A stretch of DNA of 64,000 bases, from positions 124,001 through 188,000 of the forward strand of contig NZ_NOKT01000003.1 in NCBI RefSeq assembly GCF_002237655.1, given 5' to 3'. Every line of letters begins with the position of its first letter. Position 1 is the first letter of the stretch. The stretch comes from Streptomyces sp. XY006. Lineage in GTDB: Bacteria > Actinomycetota > Actinomycetes > Streptomycetales > Streptomycetaceae. Positions 18,604-26,362 of the stretch are shown piece after piece. The notes under the pieces were generated by a model that did not search any database, was not told the origin of the DNA, and saw only the letters and a program-made list of their open reading frames with translations. The translations under genes were made by a program, and so were the position numbers.

Positions 18604-18676
18604 TACGCCCGGTCGGATTCGAACCGACAGACACGACCACCTAAAGATCGCCGCTCAGCCGTTGGCGTACGGGCGC
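18604..18676 (-). tRNA. tRNA-like gene, anticodon UAG, short variable loop
   Basis: The minus strand folds as a class I cloverleaf of 73 bases: acceptor GCGCCCG/CGGGCGT (first pair G-T), T8 A9, D arm CGCC with GCG, anticodon stem CGATC/GGTCG around loop TTTAGGT (anticodon TAG at 18641-18643), five-base variable loop TGTCT, T stem GTCGG/CCGAC with loop TTCGAAT, and A73. No CCA is encoded. The anticodon would read CUA (Leu), and G37 fits that, but bacterial leucine tRNAs normally have a long variable arm, which is missing. So this is a tRNA by shape with an unusual identity; it could also be inactive. Confidence 0.75.
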
Positions 18677-18692
18677 CCGACAGATCCCTACT

Positions 18693-19187
18693 CTACTGGG
18701 CGAGATTATGTCGCCGCTGCCCTCCTCGACACCAGGTACGCGTGACCGCGTGGCAGTTGGGGCAGAGCAGGCGCAGATTCTCCAGCCGGTCGTCGTTCCA
18801 CTCCCCGTTGATGTGGTCCACCTCGAGTGTCATGGGCTTGCCCAGCCATTGCGGGCCGACGCCGCACTCCGCGCATACCTCGGGCACGCCCACCTCCCGC
18901 AGCGCCCGGCGCAGCACGGCCGTCCGGGTCCGGCGTTCGCCTTCGTGCCTGACCAGGATCTCCTCGGGTGGCCGCGTCAAGGCCGGACGGGGCTTGCCGC
19001 GCTGGTGTGCCTGGCCGAGGAAGTGCTCCGTACTCAGCCGGTCCTCGGCGATCCACCGGCGCAGATGTGCACGCTGGGTGCCGCTGCCCGAGCGGCCCAG
19101 GCGGCGCAGTACCTCGGCGATGGAGACGGATTCGGCGACTGCGGCACGCAGTTCCTCGCGGTCGGGGCGTGGCCGCCTGCGGCTCAC
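18693..19187 (-). CDS. HNH endonuclease, short paralogue
   Basis: From GTG 19187 the protein has 164 residues. The N-terminal part has one helix-turn-helix-like repeat (LRAAVAESVSIAEVLRRLG then RAHLRRWIAEDRLSTEHF); the C-terminal part is an HNH nuclease: CAECGVGPQ, LEVDHINGEWNDDRLENLRLLCPNCHAVT, with both Cys pairs and the D-H catalytic pair intact. The GTG overlaps the upstream HNH gene's TGA by GTGA, so the two are translationally coupled. A longer frame from 19283 exists but overlaps the neighbour's HNH domain. It ends 17 bases from the tRNA. Confidence 0.85.
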   Translation of the reverse strand: MSRRRPRPDREELRAAVAESVSIAEVLRRLGRSGSGTQRAHLRRWIAEDRLSTEHFLGQAHQRGKPRPALTRPPEEILVRHEGERRTRTAVLRRALREVGVPEVCAECGVGPQWLGKPMTLEVDHINGEWNDDRLENLRLLCPNCHAVTRTWCRGGQRRHNLAQ

Positions 19188-19825
19188 GCGGCGCGCCTCT
19201 CGCCACGCCCTCGGTACCGGTCCGTGGTCGCGTGGCAGTTGGGACACAGCAGCCGCAGGTTCTCGATCCGGTTGTCCTGCCAACGGCCGTTGATGTGGTC
19301 GACCTCCAGGGCCAGAGGGCGGCCCCGCCAGACCGCTTCAGTGCCGCACAAGGCGCACCGCTCCTCCACGCCGCGGGCCCTCATCGCCCACTTGAGGCGG
19401 TCAGCGGGCACGCGGCGCGCGTACTCGGGCGGCTGCTCGACGAGGAGCGCCTCGGGGGTTCGCCGGGGCCGCGGTTTTCCTCGCCGGGTCGGTAGCCGGA
19501 AGTGCGAGGTGTCGATGCCGTACGCCTTGATCCGGCGGCTGATGTGCGTGTGGTTCCCGCCGACGACATCGAGCCCCAGCGCGCGCAGCACCTCGCACAT
19601 GTTCGTCGACGCGGCGACCGCTCGTTCCAGGACCTCCCTCGTCCACTTCACGCCCTCCCGCTCGAAGTGCGACACGTCCACGCCGAGCTTCTTCATCCGC
19701 CCGAACACGTACCGCCGCGTCGAACTCCCCGGATCAACCCCCAGCCTCCCCAACGCCTCCGACAGCGTTCGTGACCCCCGGGCCGCCTCCGTCAGGCGTT
19801 CCCTCGTGTACGTACTCGCCCCCAT
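19184..19825 (-). CDS. HNH endonuclease with two DNA-binding repeats
   Basis: ATG 19825 follows GGGAGGGG; a GTG at 19906 is less well placed. The 213-residue protein carries two similar repeats, about residues 8-50 and 55-98, each with a Leu-rich helix, RLG or LGL, then RR and a closing G(V/I)D(V/T)SHF. Such repeats are typical DNA-recognition modules of free-standing homing-type endonucleases. The C-terminal HNH domain is CALCGTEAV, LEVDHINGRWQDNRIENLRLLCPNCHATTD. It is paralogous to the gene that overlaps its stop codon. Target unknown. Confidence 0.87.
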   Translation of the reverse strand: MGASTYTRERLTEAARGSRTLSEALGRLGVDPGSSTRRYVFGRMKKLGVDVSHFEREGVKWTREVLERAVAASTNMCEVLRALGLDVVGGNHTHISRRIKAYGIDTSHFRLPTRRGKPRPRRTPEALLVEQPPEYARRVPADRLKWAMRARGVEERCALCGTEAVWRGRPLALEVDHINGRWQDNRIENLRLLCPNCHATTDRYRGRGERRAA

Positions 19826-19919
19826 CGAGCCCCTCCCGCTCGCTTCGTTCTCGACCACGCGTTCGCGGTCTCGTACGGAGTAACGAATCGGTGAGCGGGT
19901 GGTCACGCCGTGGAACGGG

Positions 19920-19956
19920 AGCGGCTCGCGCCGGGTGGTGTCCGGTGCGAGCCGCT
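19920..19956 (-). terminator. terminator after bcp
   Basis: AGCGGCTCGC pairs exactly with GCGAGCCGCT across a 17-base loop, just downstream of the bcp stop codon on the minus strand. Confidence 0.65.
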
Positions 19957-19972
19957 TTGGAGGGGAGTGGGC

Positions 19973-20440
19973 TCAGATGCCCAGGTCCTTGATGATCTTG
20001 GCTACGTGGCCCGTCGCCTTGACGTTGTACAGGGCCCGTTCGACCTTGCCCTCCTCGTCCACGATCACCGTGGAGCGGATGACGCCGACGACCGTCTTGC
20101 CGTACAGCTTCTTCTCGCCGAACGCGCCGTAGGACTCCAGGACCTTCTTGTCCGGGTCGGCGAGGAGAGTGACCTGCAGGGACTCCTTGTCGCGGAACTT
20201 CGCCAGCTTCTCCGGCTTGTCGGGGGAGATGCCGATGACGTCGTAGCCCGCGCCCGCCAGCAGCTGGAGGTTGTCCGTGAAGTCACAGGCCTGCTTCGTG
20301 CAGCCCGGCGTGAGGGCGGCCGGGTAGAAGTACACGATGACCTTGCGGCCCTTGTGGTCCGCCAGGGACACCTCGGTGCCGTCGGCGTCGGGCAGGGTGA
20401 AGGCGGGGGCCACGTCCCCCGGCTGCAGTCGCTCGCTCAT
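19973..20440 (-). CDS. bcp: thiol peroxidase, Bcp/PrxQ type
   Basis: The 155-residue peroxiredoxin has the BCP layout: LQPGDVAPAFTLPDADGTEVSL, KGRKVIVYFYPAALTPGCTKQACDFTDN with the peroxidatic Cys in TPGCT and a resolving Cys five residues later (KQAC), and the C-terminal VERALYNVKATGHVAKII. It reduces hydrogen and organic peroxides with thioredoxin as electron donor. Single-gene unit with its own terminator; divergent from the DUF3618 gene. Confidence 0.94.
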   Translation of the reverse strand: MSERLQPGDVAPAFTLPDADGTEVSLADHKGRKVIVYFYPAALTPGCTKQACDFTDNLQLLAGAGYDVIGISPDKPEKLAKFRDKESLQVTLLADPDKKVLESYGAFGEKKLYGKTVVGVIRSTVIVDEEGKVERALYNVKATGHVAKIIKDLGI

Positions 20441-20506
20441 CGGGCCAGCCTAACCGGGGGTCGACGCGATGCGATGAGCCGTGGAGCTGACAGACTGTTC
20501 GGCACA

Positions 20507-20540
20507 GGTACAGGCACAGGCACAGATACAGGCACAGAAG
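20507..20540. repeat. short ACAGGY hexamer repeat before the DUF3618 gene
   Basis: Five to six copies of a hexamer close to ACAGGC/ACAGGT/ACAGAT lie directly upstream of the likely GTG start. If translation begins at ATG 20474 they would encode a GT repeat. Confidence 0.6.
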
Positions 20541-20566
20541 CTCATACCGACTTCGGAGGCGACACG

Positions 20567-20896
20567 GTGGCGGACACGGCGGACACCAGGACCCCGGCGC
20601 AGATCGAGGCGGACATCAGGCGCCGCCGCGCGACCCTGGCCGAGACCCTCGACGAGATCGGGGTGCGCGTGCACCCGAAGACGATCGTCGGGGATGCCAA
20701 GGCCAAGGTCGCCTCGAACATCGACCACACCCTCGGGCGGGCCTACGTGGAGGTCAACAAGGCCGTCACGGACGTGCGCGCCCGCTTCGTGGACGAGGAC
20801 GGCGCACCCCGGCTGGAGCGGGTCGTGCCCGTCGCGCTCGTCGTGGTGGGCGTGGTCGGGCTGCTCGCGTTCAGCACGCGGCGGCGCAAGGGCTGA
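20567..20896 (+). CDS. DUF3618 membrane-anchored protein
   Basis: GTG 20567 is seven bases after GGAGG and gives a 109-residue protein; an ATG at 20474 would add a Gly/Thr repeat and is less likely. The N-terminus TRTPAQIEADIRRRRATLAETLDEIGVRVHPKTIVGDAKAKV is the DUF3618 hallmark, followed by a single membrane helix (VVPVALVVVGVVGLLAF) and a basic tail. Function unknown; the family is common in actinobacteria. Confidence 0.8.
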   Translation: MADTADTRTPAQIEADIRRRRATLAETLDEIGVRVHPKTIVGDAKAKVASNIDHTLGRAYVEVNKAVTDVRARFVDEDGAPRLERVVPVALVVVGVVGLLAFSTRRRKG

Positions 20897-20940
20897 CCCG
20901 ACTGCGGACGTGACCCGGGAAGACAGGTAGGTTTCAGGGC

Positions 20941-21297
20941 GTGAGCGCCAACAGAAACGAGCACAGCACCCATCCCGACAAGCTGCCCATCCGGATGCTG
21001 CACGACCGCGTACTCGTGCGGCAGGACACCAGCGAGGGCGAGCGGCGTTCCGGCGGCGGCATCCTGATCCCCGCCACGGCGGCGGTCGGCCGGCGCCTGG
21101 CCTGGGCCGAGGTCGTCGCGGTGGGGCAGAACGTGCGGACCGTGGAGCCGGGCGACCGGGTTCTGTTCGACCCGGAGGACCGTGCCGAGGTCGAGGTGCG
21201 GGGCATCGCGTACGTACTCATGCGCGAGCGCGACCTGCACGCCGTGGCCGCGGACCGGTTCGAGGGGTCGGAGGACTCGACGGGTCTGTACCTGTAG
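20941..21297 (+). CDS. GroES-like co-chaperonin paralogue
   Basis: The 118-residue protein has the GroES fold markers LPIRMLHDRVLVRQD, a mobile-loop-like segment RRSGGGILIPATAA, VVAVGQNVRTVEPGDRVLFDPEDRAEVEVRGIAYVLMRERDL. It differs from canonical GroES in its N-terminal extension (about 13 residues) and its C-terminal tail (EGSEDSTGLYL), and no GroEL gene is adjacent, so it is a divergent second copy. Whether it still partners a GroEL is unknown. Confidence 0.8.
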   Translation: MSANRNEHSTHPDKLPIRMLHDRVLVRQDTSEGERRSGGGILIPATAAVGRRLAWAEVVAVGQNVRTVEPGDRVLFDPEDRAEVEVRGIAYVLMRERDLHAVAADRFEGSEDSTGLYL

Positions 21298-21316
21298 GTC
21301 CCCGCGTGGCAGTGGT

Positions 21317-21348
21317 AAGGGGCCGGTGACGCTCGTCACCGGCCCCTT
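21317..21348 (+). terminator. terminator after the GroES-like gene
   Basis: AAGGGGCCGGTGAC and its exact complement form a 14-bp stem with a GCTC loop. Confidence 0.85.
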
Positions 21349-21382
21349 CGCCATGTCCTGGGGCTTTGCTACGTTGGAGGGA

Positions 21383-21427
21383 CCCCCGACGAGACGCGCC
21401 GTACCGGGATCAAGGCAAAGACGACGC
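21383..21427 (+). ncRNA. guanidine-III riboswitch
   Basis: The segment reads CCCCCGACGAGACGCGCC, then GTACCGGGATCAAGGCAAAG, then ACGACGC. This follows the guanidine-III (formerly mini-ykkC variant) consensus: CCG-GACGAG-GCGCCGTACC-GGTCAGGACAAGACGG-GC. The CCCG/CGGG pairing and the GCG/CGC pseudoknot pairing are possible. It lies 38 bases before a Gdx-type guanidinium exporter, the expected target. Guanidine binding should expose the ribosome site GGAGG at 21452-21456. Confidence 0.85.
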
Positions 21428-21464
21428 ACCGACACCGTCAGCCCGTTTCCCGGAGGTGCCCGTC

Positions 21465-21785
21465 ATGGCCTGGGTTCTGCTCGTCGTCGCCGGTCTGCTC
21501 GAGGTGGGGTGGTCCGTGGGCATGAAGTACACCGACGGCTTCACGCGTCCGCTTCCGAGTGTGCTCACCGGCGCCGGCATCGTCGCCAGCATGCTGCTGC
21601 TGTCCCAGGCCGCCAAGACGCTGCCCATCGGTACCGCCTACGGCGTGTGGGTGGGGATCGGCGCGGCCGGGGCGGCGGTGTTCGGCATGGCGGTGCTGGG
21701 GGAGCCGGCGACCGCCGCCCGGATCTTCTTCGTGTGCCTGCTGCTGGTCGCCGTGGTGGGTCTGAAGGCGACCAGCGGTCACTGA
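21465..21785 (+). CDS. gdx: guanidinium exporter, SMR family (Gdx/SugE)
   Basis: The 106-residue protein has four membrane helices. Glu13 in AGLLEVGWSVGMKYTDGFTRP is the proton/guanidinium-coupling residue, and the EVGWS...KYTDGF context is the Gdx rather than the Qac/EmrE signature. The loop GTAYGVWVGIGAAGAAVFG is also typical. Together with the guanidine-III riboswitch upstream this makes a self-contained guanidine detoxification unit. ATG 21465 follows GGAGG. Gdx usually works as a homodimer in dual topology; no second SMR gene is adjacent. Confidence 0.93.
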   Translation: MAWVLLVVAGLLEVGWSVGMKYTDGFTRPLPSVLTGAGIVASMLLLSQAAKTLPIGTAYGVWVGIGAAGAAVFGMAVLGEPATAARIFFVCLLLVAVVGLKATSGH

Positions 21786-21795
21786 GCCGTCGACG

Positions 21796-21823
21796 TCACC
21801 GAGACCTGATCACCGAGACCTGA
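21796..21823. repeat. two direct copies of a 14-bp unit
   Basis: TCACCGAGACCTGA occurs twice head to tail in the gap between gdx and the PBP gene. Confidence 0.7.
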
Positions 21824-21858
21824 CGTCACTGAGCGGCGTCACCGCGCCGTCGGCGTCA

Positions 21859-24255
21859 TCATTCGCGGCGCGCGCCCTGTGGGACCACGCCCCAGCCGGG
21901 GCCCGTCGGGCCCTCGGTGGTGCCGCCGTCGCCGGGGTCGCCACCGCCGGTGGCCCCGCCGTCGGTCGTGCCGCCGTCACCGCCGGTGGCTCCGCCGTCG
22001 GTGGTGCCGCCGTCCGCGGTGCCGCCGCCGGTGGGGGGCTCCCCGCCCGTGCCGCCGTCGATGGTGCCGCCGTCGGTCTGGCCCTGGGTCTGCCCCTCGG
22101 GCGCGCTCGGGGTCTGGCTGGGCGTCTGGGTCTCGTCGTCCTGGCCGCCGGTGGTGGTGCCGCCGTCGGCGGTGCCGGTGGTGGGGTCGGCCGGGGCCTC
22201 GGTGCCGGGGGCCTGGGAGACGTCGGCGCCGGGCTGGAGCCTGAGGTCGAAGCCCTTGACCGGCTTGCCCTTGAGGGCGTCACGGGTGAACTGGGCCCAG
22301 ATCTCGGCGGGCGGTCCGCCGCCGTTGATGCGGGGCAGGCCGAGGGCGCCGTACAGCGGCTTCTGGGCGGCGGTGACGGGGTCCTGGCCCATGACGGAGA
22401 CGACGACGGCGAGGTCGGGCGTGTAGCCGGCGAACCAGGCGGCCTTGTCGTTCTCCGCGGTGCCGGTCTTGCCGGCGACGGGGCGGCCCGCGGCCTGGGC
22501 GGCGGCGGCCGTGCCGTTCTGGACGACGCTCTGCAGGACCTTGGTGGTGGTGTCGGCGGCCTCGCGGCTGACGGCCTGCCGGGTGCGCCTCTCGGGCAGG
22601 TCGATCGGGGTGCCCTCCCTGGTGACCTTCTCGACCATCGTGTAGGCGCCGTGGCGGCCGTGGTTGGCGAGCGTGGCGTAGGCCTCGGCCATGTCCAGGA
22701 CGCTGGCGGTGGCGGTGCCGAGCGCGATGGCGGGGCCGTCGGCGAGGTCGGGGGTGGCTTCGGGGATGCCGAGGTCGATCGCGGTCTGCTTGACCTTCTG
22801 CGGGCCGACGTCGGCGGCCATCTGCGCGTACACCGAGTTCACGGACTTGTCGGTGGCCTCGGTGACGGTGATGTCGCCGTAGGAGACCTGGTCCTCGTTC
22901 TCGGGGGCGTAGGGGTCGCCGGTCCAGCCCTGGACGGGGCGCTTGTTGGTGCCGTCGTAGATCGTGTTCGGGGTGATGACGCGGCCGTCCTGCGTCTCGC
23001 TGTGGTTCTCGACGGCCGCGGTGAACACGAAGGGCTTGAAGGTGGAGCCGACCTGGAAGTCCCTGCGGGTGGCGTTCGGGGTGTACTGCTTGACGTAGTC
23101 GATGCCGTTGTACATCGCGACGACCTTGCCGGTCTTCGGGTCGACGGCGGCGCCGCCCGCGCGCACATAGCGGTCGACCTTGTTGTCCTTCTTGTCGAGC
23201 TTGTCCATCAGCTTGTCGTTGACGGCCTTGACGAAGGCGTCCTGCTTGGGCTTCTGCAGGGTGGTCGTGATGCGGTAGCCGCCGGCGTCGAGCGCGGACT
23301 CCTCGACGATCTTGTTCTGGACGAGGTAGTCCTTGACGATGCGGACGATGTAGCCGCGCTGCCCGGACATGCCGGTGGAGAGGGTCGACTCCTTCGGCAC
23401 CGGGAACTTCATGCCGGCCCGCTCCGACTCGTCGAGCCAGCCCTTCTTGACCATGCCGTCCAGCACGTAGTTCCAGCGGGACTCGGCGGCCTTGCGGTTC
23501 TCGGGGTGGGCGACGACGTCGTACTGGCTGGGTGCGTTGACGAGCGCGGCGAGGTAGGCGGCCCGGGCGGGGTCGAGGTCCTTGGCGTCCATGCCGTAGT
23601 AGGCCTGGGCGGCGGCCTGGATGCCGTAGGCGTTGCGGCCGAAGAAGCTGGTGTTGAGGTAGCCCTCCAGGATGTGGTCCTTGCTCACCTCGCGGTCCAG
23701 CTTGATCGCGATGAAGAACTCCTTGGCCTTGCGCGTGACGGTCTGCTCCTGGCGCAGGTAGTAGTTCTTCACGTACTGCTGCGTGATCGTGGAGCCGGAC
23801 TGCTTGCCCTTGCCGAGGGCGGTGTTCCAGGCGGCGCGGACCATGGCCTTGGGGTCGACGGCGGACTCGGTGTAGAAGTCGCGGTCCTCGGCGGCCAGGA
23901 TGGCGTGCTGGGCGTCCTTGGAGATCTGCGCGAGGGTGACGTTCTCCCGGTTGACCTCGCCGTCGCGGGCGATCACGGAGCCGTCCGCGTACAGGTACAC
24001 GTTGGCCTGCTTGGTGGCGAGCGCGTTGGCCGGCGGGATCTTCACCAGGGAGTAGCCCAGGAAGAACGCGCCGACGAGCAGCAGGGCGGTGACGAGGAAC
24101 GCGCCCAGCGTCATGCGCCAGGTCGGGACGGCCCGGCGCCAGCCCGTCCGCTTGGGTTTCGCGGCAGCCGCGGGCGTGCCGGAGTCGCCGTCCGGTTGCG
24201 GCTCTTGCGGTGCCCAGCCCGGGTTCGGCTGCTGCGGCTGAGGCTCGTCACTCAT
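21859..24255 (-). CDS. class A penicillin-binding protein (transglycosylase/transpeptidase)
   Basis: From ATG 24255 the protein has 798 residues; an in-frame ATG at 24343 is an alternative. After a Pro/Gln-rich cytoplasmic tail comes one membrane helix (MTLGAFLVTALLLVGAFFLGYSLV). The GT51 domain shows AILAAEDRDFY and GKQSGSTITQQYVKNYYL; the transpeptidase has GSTFKPF (active Ser), DKSVNSVYA (SxN) and GKTGTAEND (KTG). The last 100 or so residues are an extracytoplasmic Gly/Thr/Asp tail of GGTTDGG-type repeats. It builds and cross-links peptidoglycan. Confidence 0.93.
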   Translation of the reverse strand: MSDEPQPQQPNPGWAPQEPQPDGDSGTPAAAAKPKRTGWRRAVPTWRMTLGAFLVTALLLVGAFFLGYSLVKIPPANALATKQANVYLYADGSVIARDGEVNRENVTLAQISKDAQHAILAAEDRDFYTESAVDPKAMVRAAWNTALGKGKQSGSTITQQYVKNYYLRQEQTVTRKAKEFFIAIKLDREVSKDHILEGYLNTSFFGRNAYGIQAAAQAYYGMDAKDLDPARAAYLAALVNAPSQYDVVAHPENRKAAESRWNYVLDGMVKKGWLDESERAGMKFPVPKESTLSTGMSGQRGYIVRIVKDYLVQNKIVEESALDAGGYRITTTLQKPKQDAFVKAVNDKLMDKLDKKDNKVDRYVRAGGAAVDPKTGKVVAMYNGIDYVKQYTPNATRRDFQVGSTFKPFVFTAAVENHSETQDGRVITPNTIYDGTNKRPVQGWTGDPYAPENEDQVSYGDITVTEATDKSVNSVYAQMAADVGPQKVKQTAIDLGIPEATPDLADGPAIALGTATASVLDMAEAYATLANHGRHGAYTMVEKVTREGTPIDLPERRTRQAVSREAADTTTKVLQSVVQNGTAAAAQAAGRPVAGKTGTAENDKAAWFAGYTPDLAVVVSVMGQDPVTAAQKPLYGALGLPRINGGGPPAEIWAQFTRDALKGKPVKGFDLRLQPGADVSQAPGTEAPADPTTGTADGGTTTGGQDDETQTPSQTPSAPEGQTQGQTDGGTIDGGTGGEPPTGGGTADGGTTDGGATGGDGGTTDGGATGGGDPGDGGTTEGPTGPGWGVVPQGARRE

Positions 24256-24746
24256 GTCGTGCACGGACTCCTGTTTCGCGTCGTACGTCGTTCCCGTACG
24301 TCTCTGCTCGCTCTTGCGCCCCTGTGATGAAGACTGTCCCATCCGGCGATCAGTTCCCTGATCGAGGGCCGTGTCGTGAGCCGTGGGGCGAGGCGGGCGG
24401 CGCGCGGACGATACGCGCAGGCGAGCCGAGGGCGGACCGCACCCTCGCAGGCCTGTGCGCGTCGAGATCCTGCTCGCACGAGATCCGCCCCAAGAGGGAC
24501 ATGCCCCGGAGGGTGATCCGACCGGCGCGCCGGTTCGTACGTTCTGCCCGGCCGGCACCGCCGTCACGCCGCTCGCCCTGGCCACGGGCGCCTCGGCCCA
24601 CGCGGACGCAACGGATCGTACCGTCAATGCCGGTTCCGGCTCGCCGCGCGGCGCCCGCGCCCGCGCCGGAAATCCCGTGGCAGGCCCGCCCGTCGGAGCA
24701 CTAGGCTCCTGCGCTTCGGTGCCGGGCGGCGAGGAGGGTGGTGGAG
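24256..24746. other. divergent intergenic region between the PBP and ABC genes
   Basis: About 490 bases without a convincing gene. Open frames here are long only because of GC richness. The region should hold the promoters of the PBP gene (leftward) and of the ABC operon (rightward), but I see no clear promoter or operator. The ribosome site GAGGAGG at 24731-24737 belongs to the first ABC gene. Confidence 0.5.
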
Positions 24747-25547
24747 GTGGGCTCGGGACGGTTGTACGCGGCCGTCGCGGCGGGCGGCTTCAGGCGGTAC
24801 GCGACCTATCGGGCGGCCACGGCGGCCGGGGTGTTCACCAACACGGTCTTCGGCGTCATCCTCGTCCACACGTATCTCGCGCTGTGGGACGAGAAGCCGC
24901 ACCTGGGCGGGTACGACCAGGCGCAGGCCGTGACCTATGTGTGGCTGGGGCAGTGTCTCTACGCGACCCTCGCCATCCAGGGCGGTGGTGCCGAGAAGGA
25001 CCTGATGGAGCGCATCCGCACCGGTGAGATCGCCGTGGACCTGTACCGGCCGGCCGATCTGCAGCTGTGGTGGCTGGCCGGTGACGTGGGGCGGGCGCTG
25101 TTCCAGATGCTGGGGCGGGGGGTGATCCCGTTCCTGTTCGGCGCGGCGTTCTTCCCGATGGCGCTGCCGGCGCGGGTGACGCCCTGGGCGGCCTTCACGG
25201 TCACGCTGCTGCTGGCGGCGGTGGTCAGCTTCGCGATCCGCTACCTGGCGGCGCTGAGCGTGTTCTGGCTGATGGACGGCATGGGCGTCAACCAGGCCCT
25301 GATGGTCACGGGGATCTTCTTCTCGGGCATGGTGCTGCCGCTGAACGCGTTCCCGGGCACCTTCGGCGAGGTGGTGCGGGTGCTGCCGTGGGCGGCGCAG
25401 ATCCAGATGCCGGCGGACGTGCTGATGGGGGAGACGAGTCCGCTGCGGGCGTTCGCCTTCCAGGCGGCGTGGGCGGTGGCACTGCTGGCGGCGGGGCGGC
25501 TGGTGCAGTCGGCCGCGACCCGCCGGGTGGTGGTGCAGGGTGGGTGA
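24747..25547 (+). CDS. ABC-2 type transporter permease subunit
   Basis: Start GTG 24747 is nine bases after AGGAGG; GTG codons at 24738 and 24741 are also in frame. The 266-residue protein has six hydrophobic segments (for example TVFGVILVHTYLALW, VTPWAAFTVTLLLAAVVSFAIRYLAAL, ALMVTGIFFSGMVLPLNAFP), the layout of ABC-2 export permeases. Its stop codon overlaps the start of a second, different permease by eight bases, and an ATPase follows, so the three make one exporter. Substrate unknown; this permease type has been linked to drug or antibiotic export in other bacteria. Confidence 0.85.
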   Translation: MGSGRLYAAVAAGGFRRYATYRAATAAGVFTNTVFGVILVHTYLALWDEKPHLGGYDQAQAVTYVWLGQCLYATLAIQGGGAEKDLMERIRTGEIAVDLYRPADLQLWWLAGDVGRALFQMLGRGVIPFLFGAAFFPMALPARVTPWAAFTVTLLLAAVVSFAIRYLAALSVFWLMDGMGVNQALMVTGIFFSGMVLPLNAFPGTFGEVVRVLPWAAQIQMPADVLMGETSPLRAFAFQAAWAVALLAAGRLVQSAATRRVVVQGG

Positions 25548-26361
25548 GCGCGGTGCGCTGGCCGAGGGGGTGCGGGCCTACCGGCTGATCGCCGGGATGT
25601 GGGTGCGCTCCAGCATGACCTACCGCGCCTCCTTCGCCGTGACGGTGTTCGGCAACCTGACGGTGACCGGCCTGGACTTCGTGGGGATCCTGCTGATGTT
25701 CTCGCAGGTGGACTCGCTGGGCGGCTGGTCGCTGCCGGAGGTGGCCTTCCTGTACGGGCTGTCGGTGACGTCGTTCGGGATCGCCGACCTGCTGCTCGGC
25801 TCGATGGAGACGGTGGGCTCCCGGATACGCGACGGCTCCTTCGACACGCTGCTGGTGCGGCCCGCTCCCGTCCTCGCCCAGGTCGGGGCGGACCGCTTCG
25901 CGCTGCGCCGGCTGGGCCGGATCACCCAGGGCGCGGTGGTGCTGGGCTGGGCGCTGGTGTCGGTGGACGTCGACTGGACGGCGGCGAAGGTGCTGCTGGT
26001 GCCGGTGATGGTGATCAGCGGTGCGGCGATCTTCTCGGCGGTGTTCGTGGCGGGCGCGGCTTTCCAGATCTTCGCGCAGGACGCCGCCGAGGTGCAGAAC
26101 GCCTTCACCTACGGCGGGACGACGCTGCTGCAGTACCCGCCGAGCGTGTTCGGCAAGGACCTGGTGCGCGGGGTGACCTTCATGGTGCCGCTGGCCTTCG
26201 TCAACTGGGTGCCCGCGGCCCATGTGCTGGGCAGGCCCTATCCGGTGGCGCTGCCGGGGTGGACGGCGTACGCCTCGCCGCTGGTGGCCCTGGCGTGCGG
26301 CGCGCTGGCGGGGCTGGCGTGGCGGACGGGGCTGCGCTCGTACCGGAGTACAGGGAGTTGA
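25540..26361 (+). CDS. ABC-2 type transporter permease subunit (second)
   Basis: The 273-residue protein starts at GTG 25540 inside the end of the preceding gene. It has six membrane segments (AVTVFGNLTVTGLDFVGILLMFSQ, VLLVPVMVISGAAIFSAVFVAGAAFQIF and others) and the segment GSRIRDGSFDTLLVRPAPVLAQVGADRFALRRLGRI, typical of this ABC-2 group; the first permease has the analogous RIRTGEIAVDLYRPADLQLWWL. The two therefore form a heterodimeric channel. Confidence 0.87.
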   Translation: MGERGALAEGVRAYRLIAGMWVRSSMTYRASFAVTVFGNLTVTGLDFVGILLMFSQVDSLGGWSLPEVAFLYGLSVTSFGIADLLLGSMETVGSRIRDGSFDTLLVRPAPVLAQVGADRFALRRLGRITQGAVVLGWALVSVDVDWTAAKVLLVPVMVISGAAIFSAVFVAGAAFQIFAQDAAEVQNAFTYGGTTLLQYPPSVFGKDLVRGVTFMVPLAFVNWVPAAHVLGRPYPVALPGWTAYASPLVALACGALAGLAWRTGLRSYRSTGS

Positions 26362-26362
26362 G

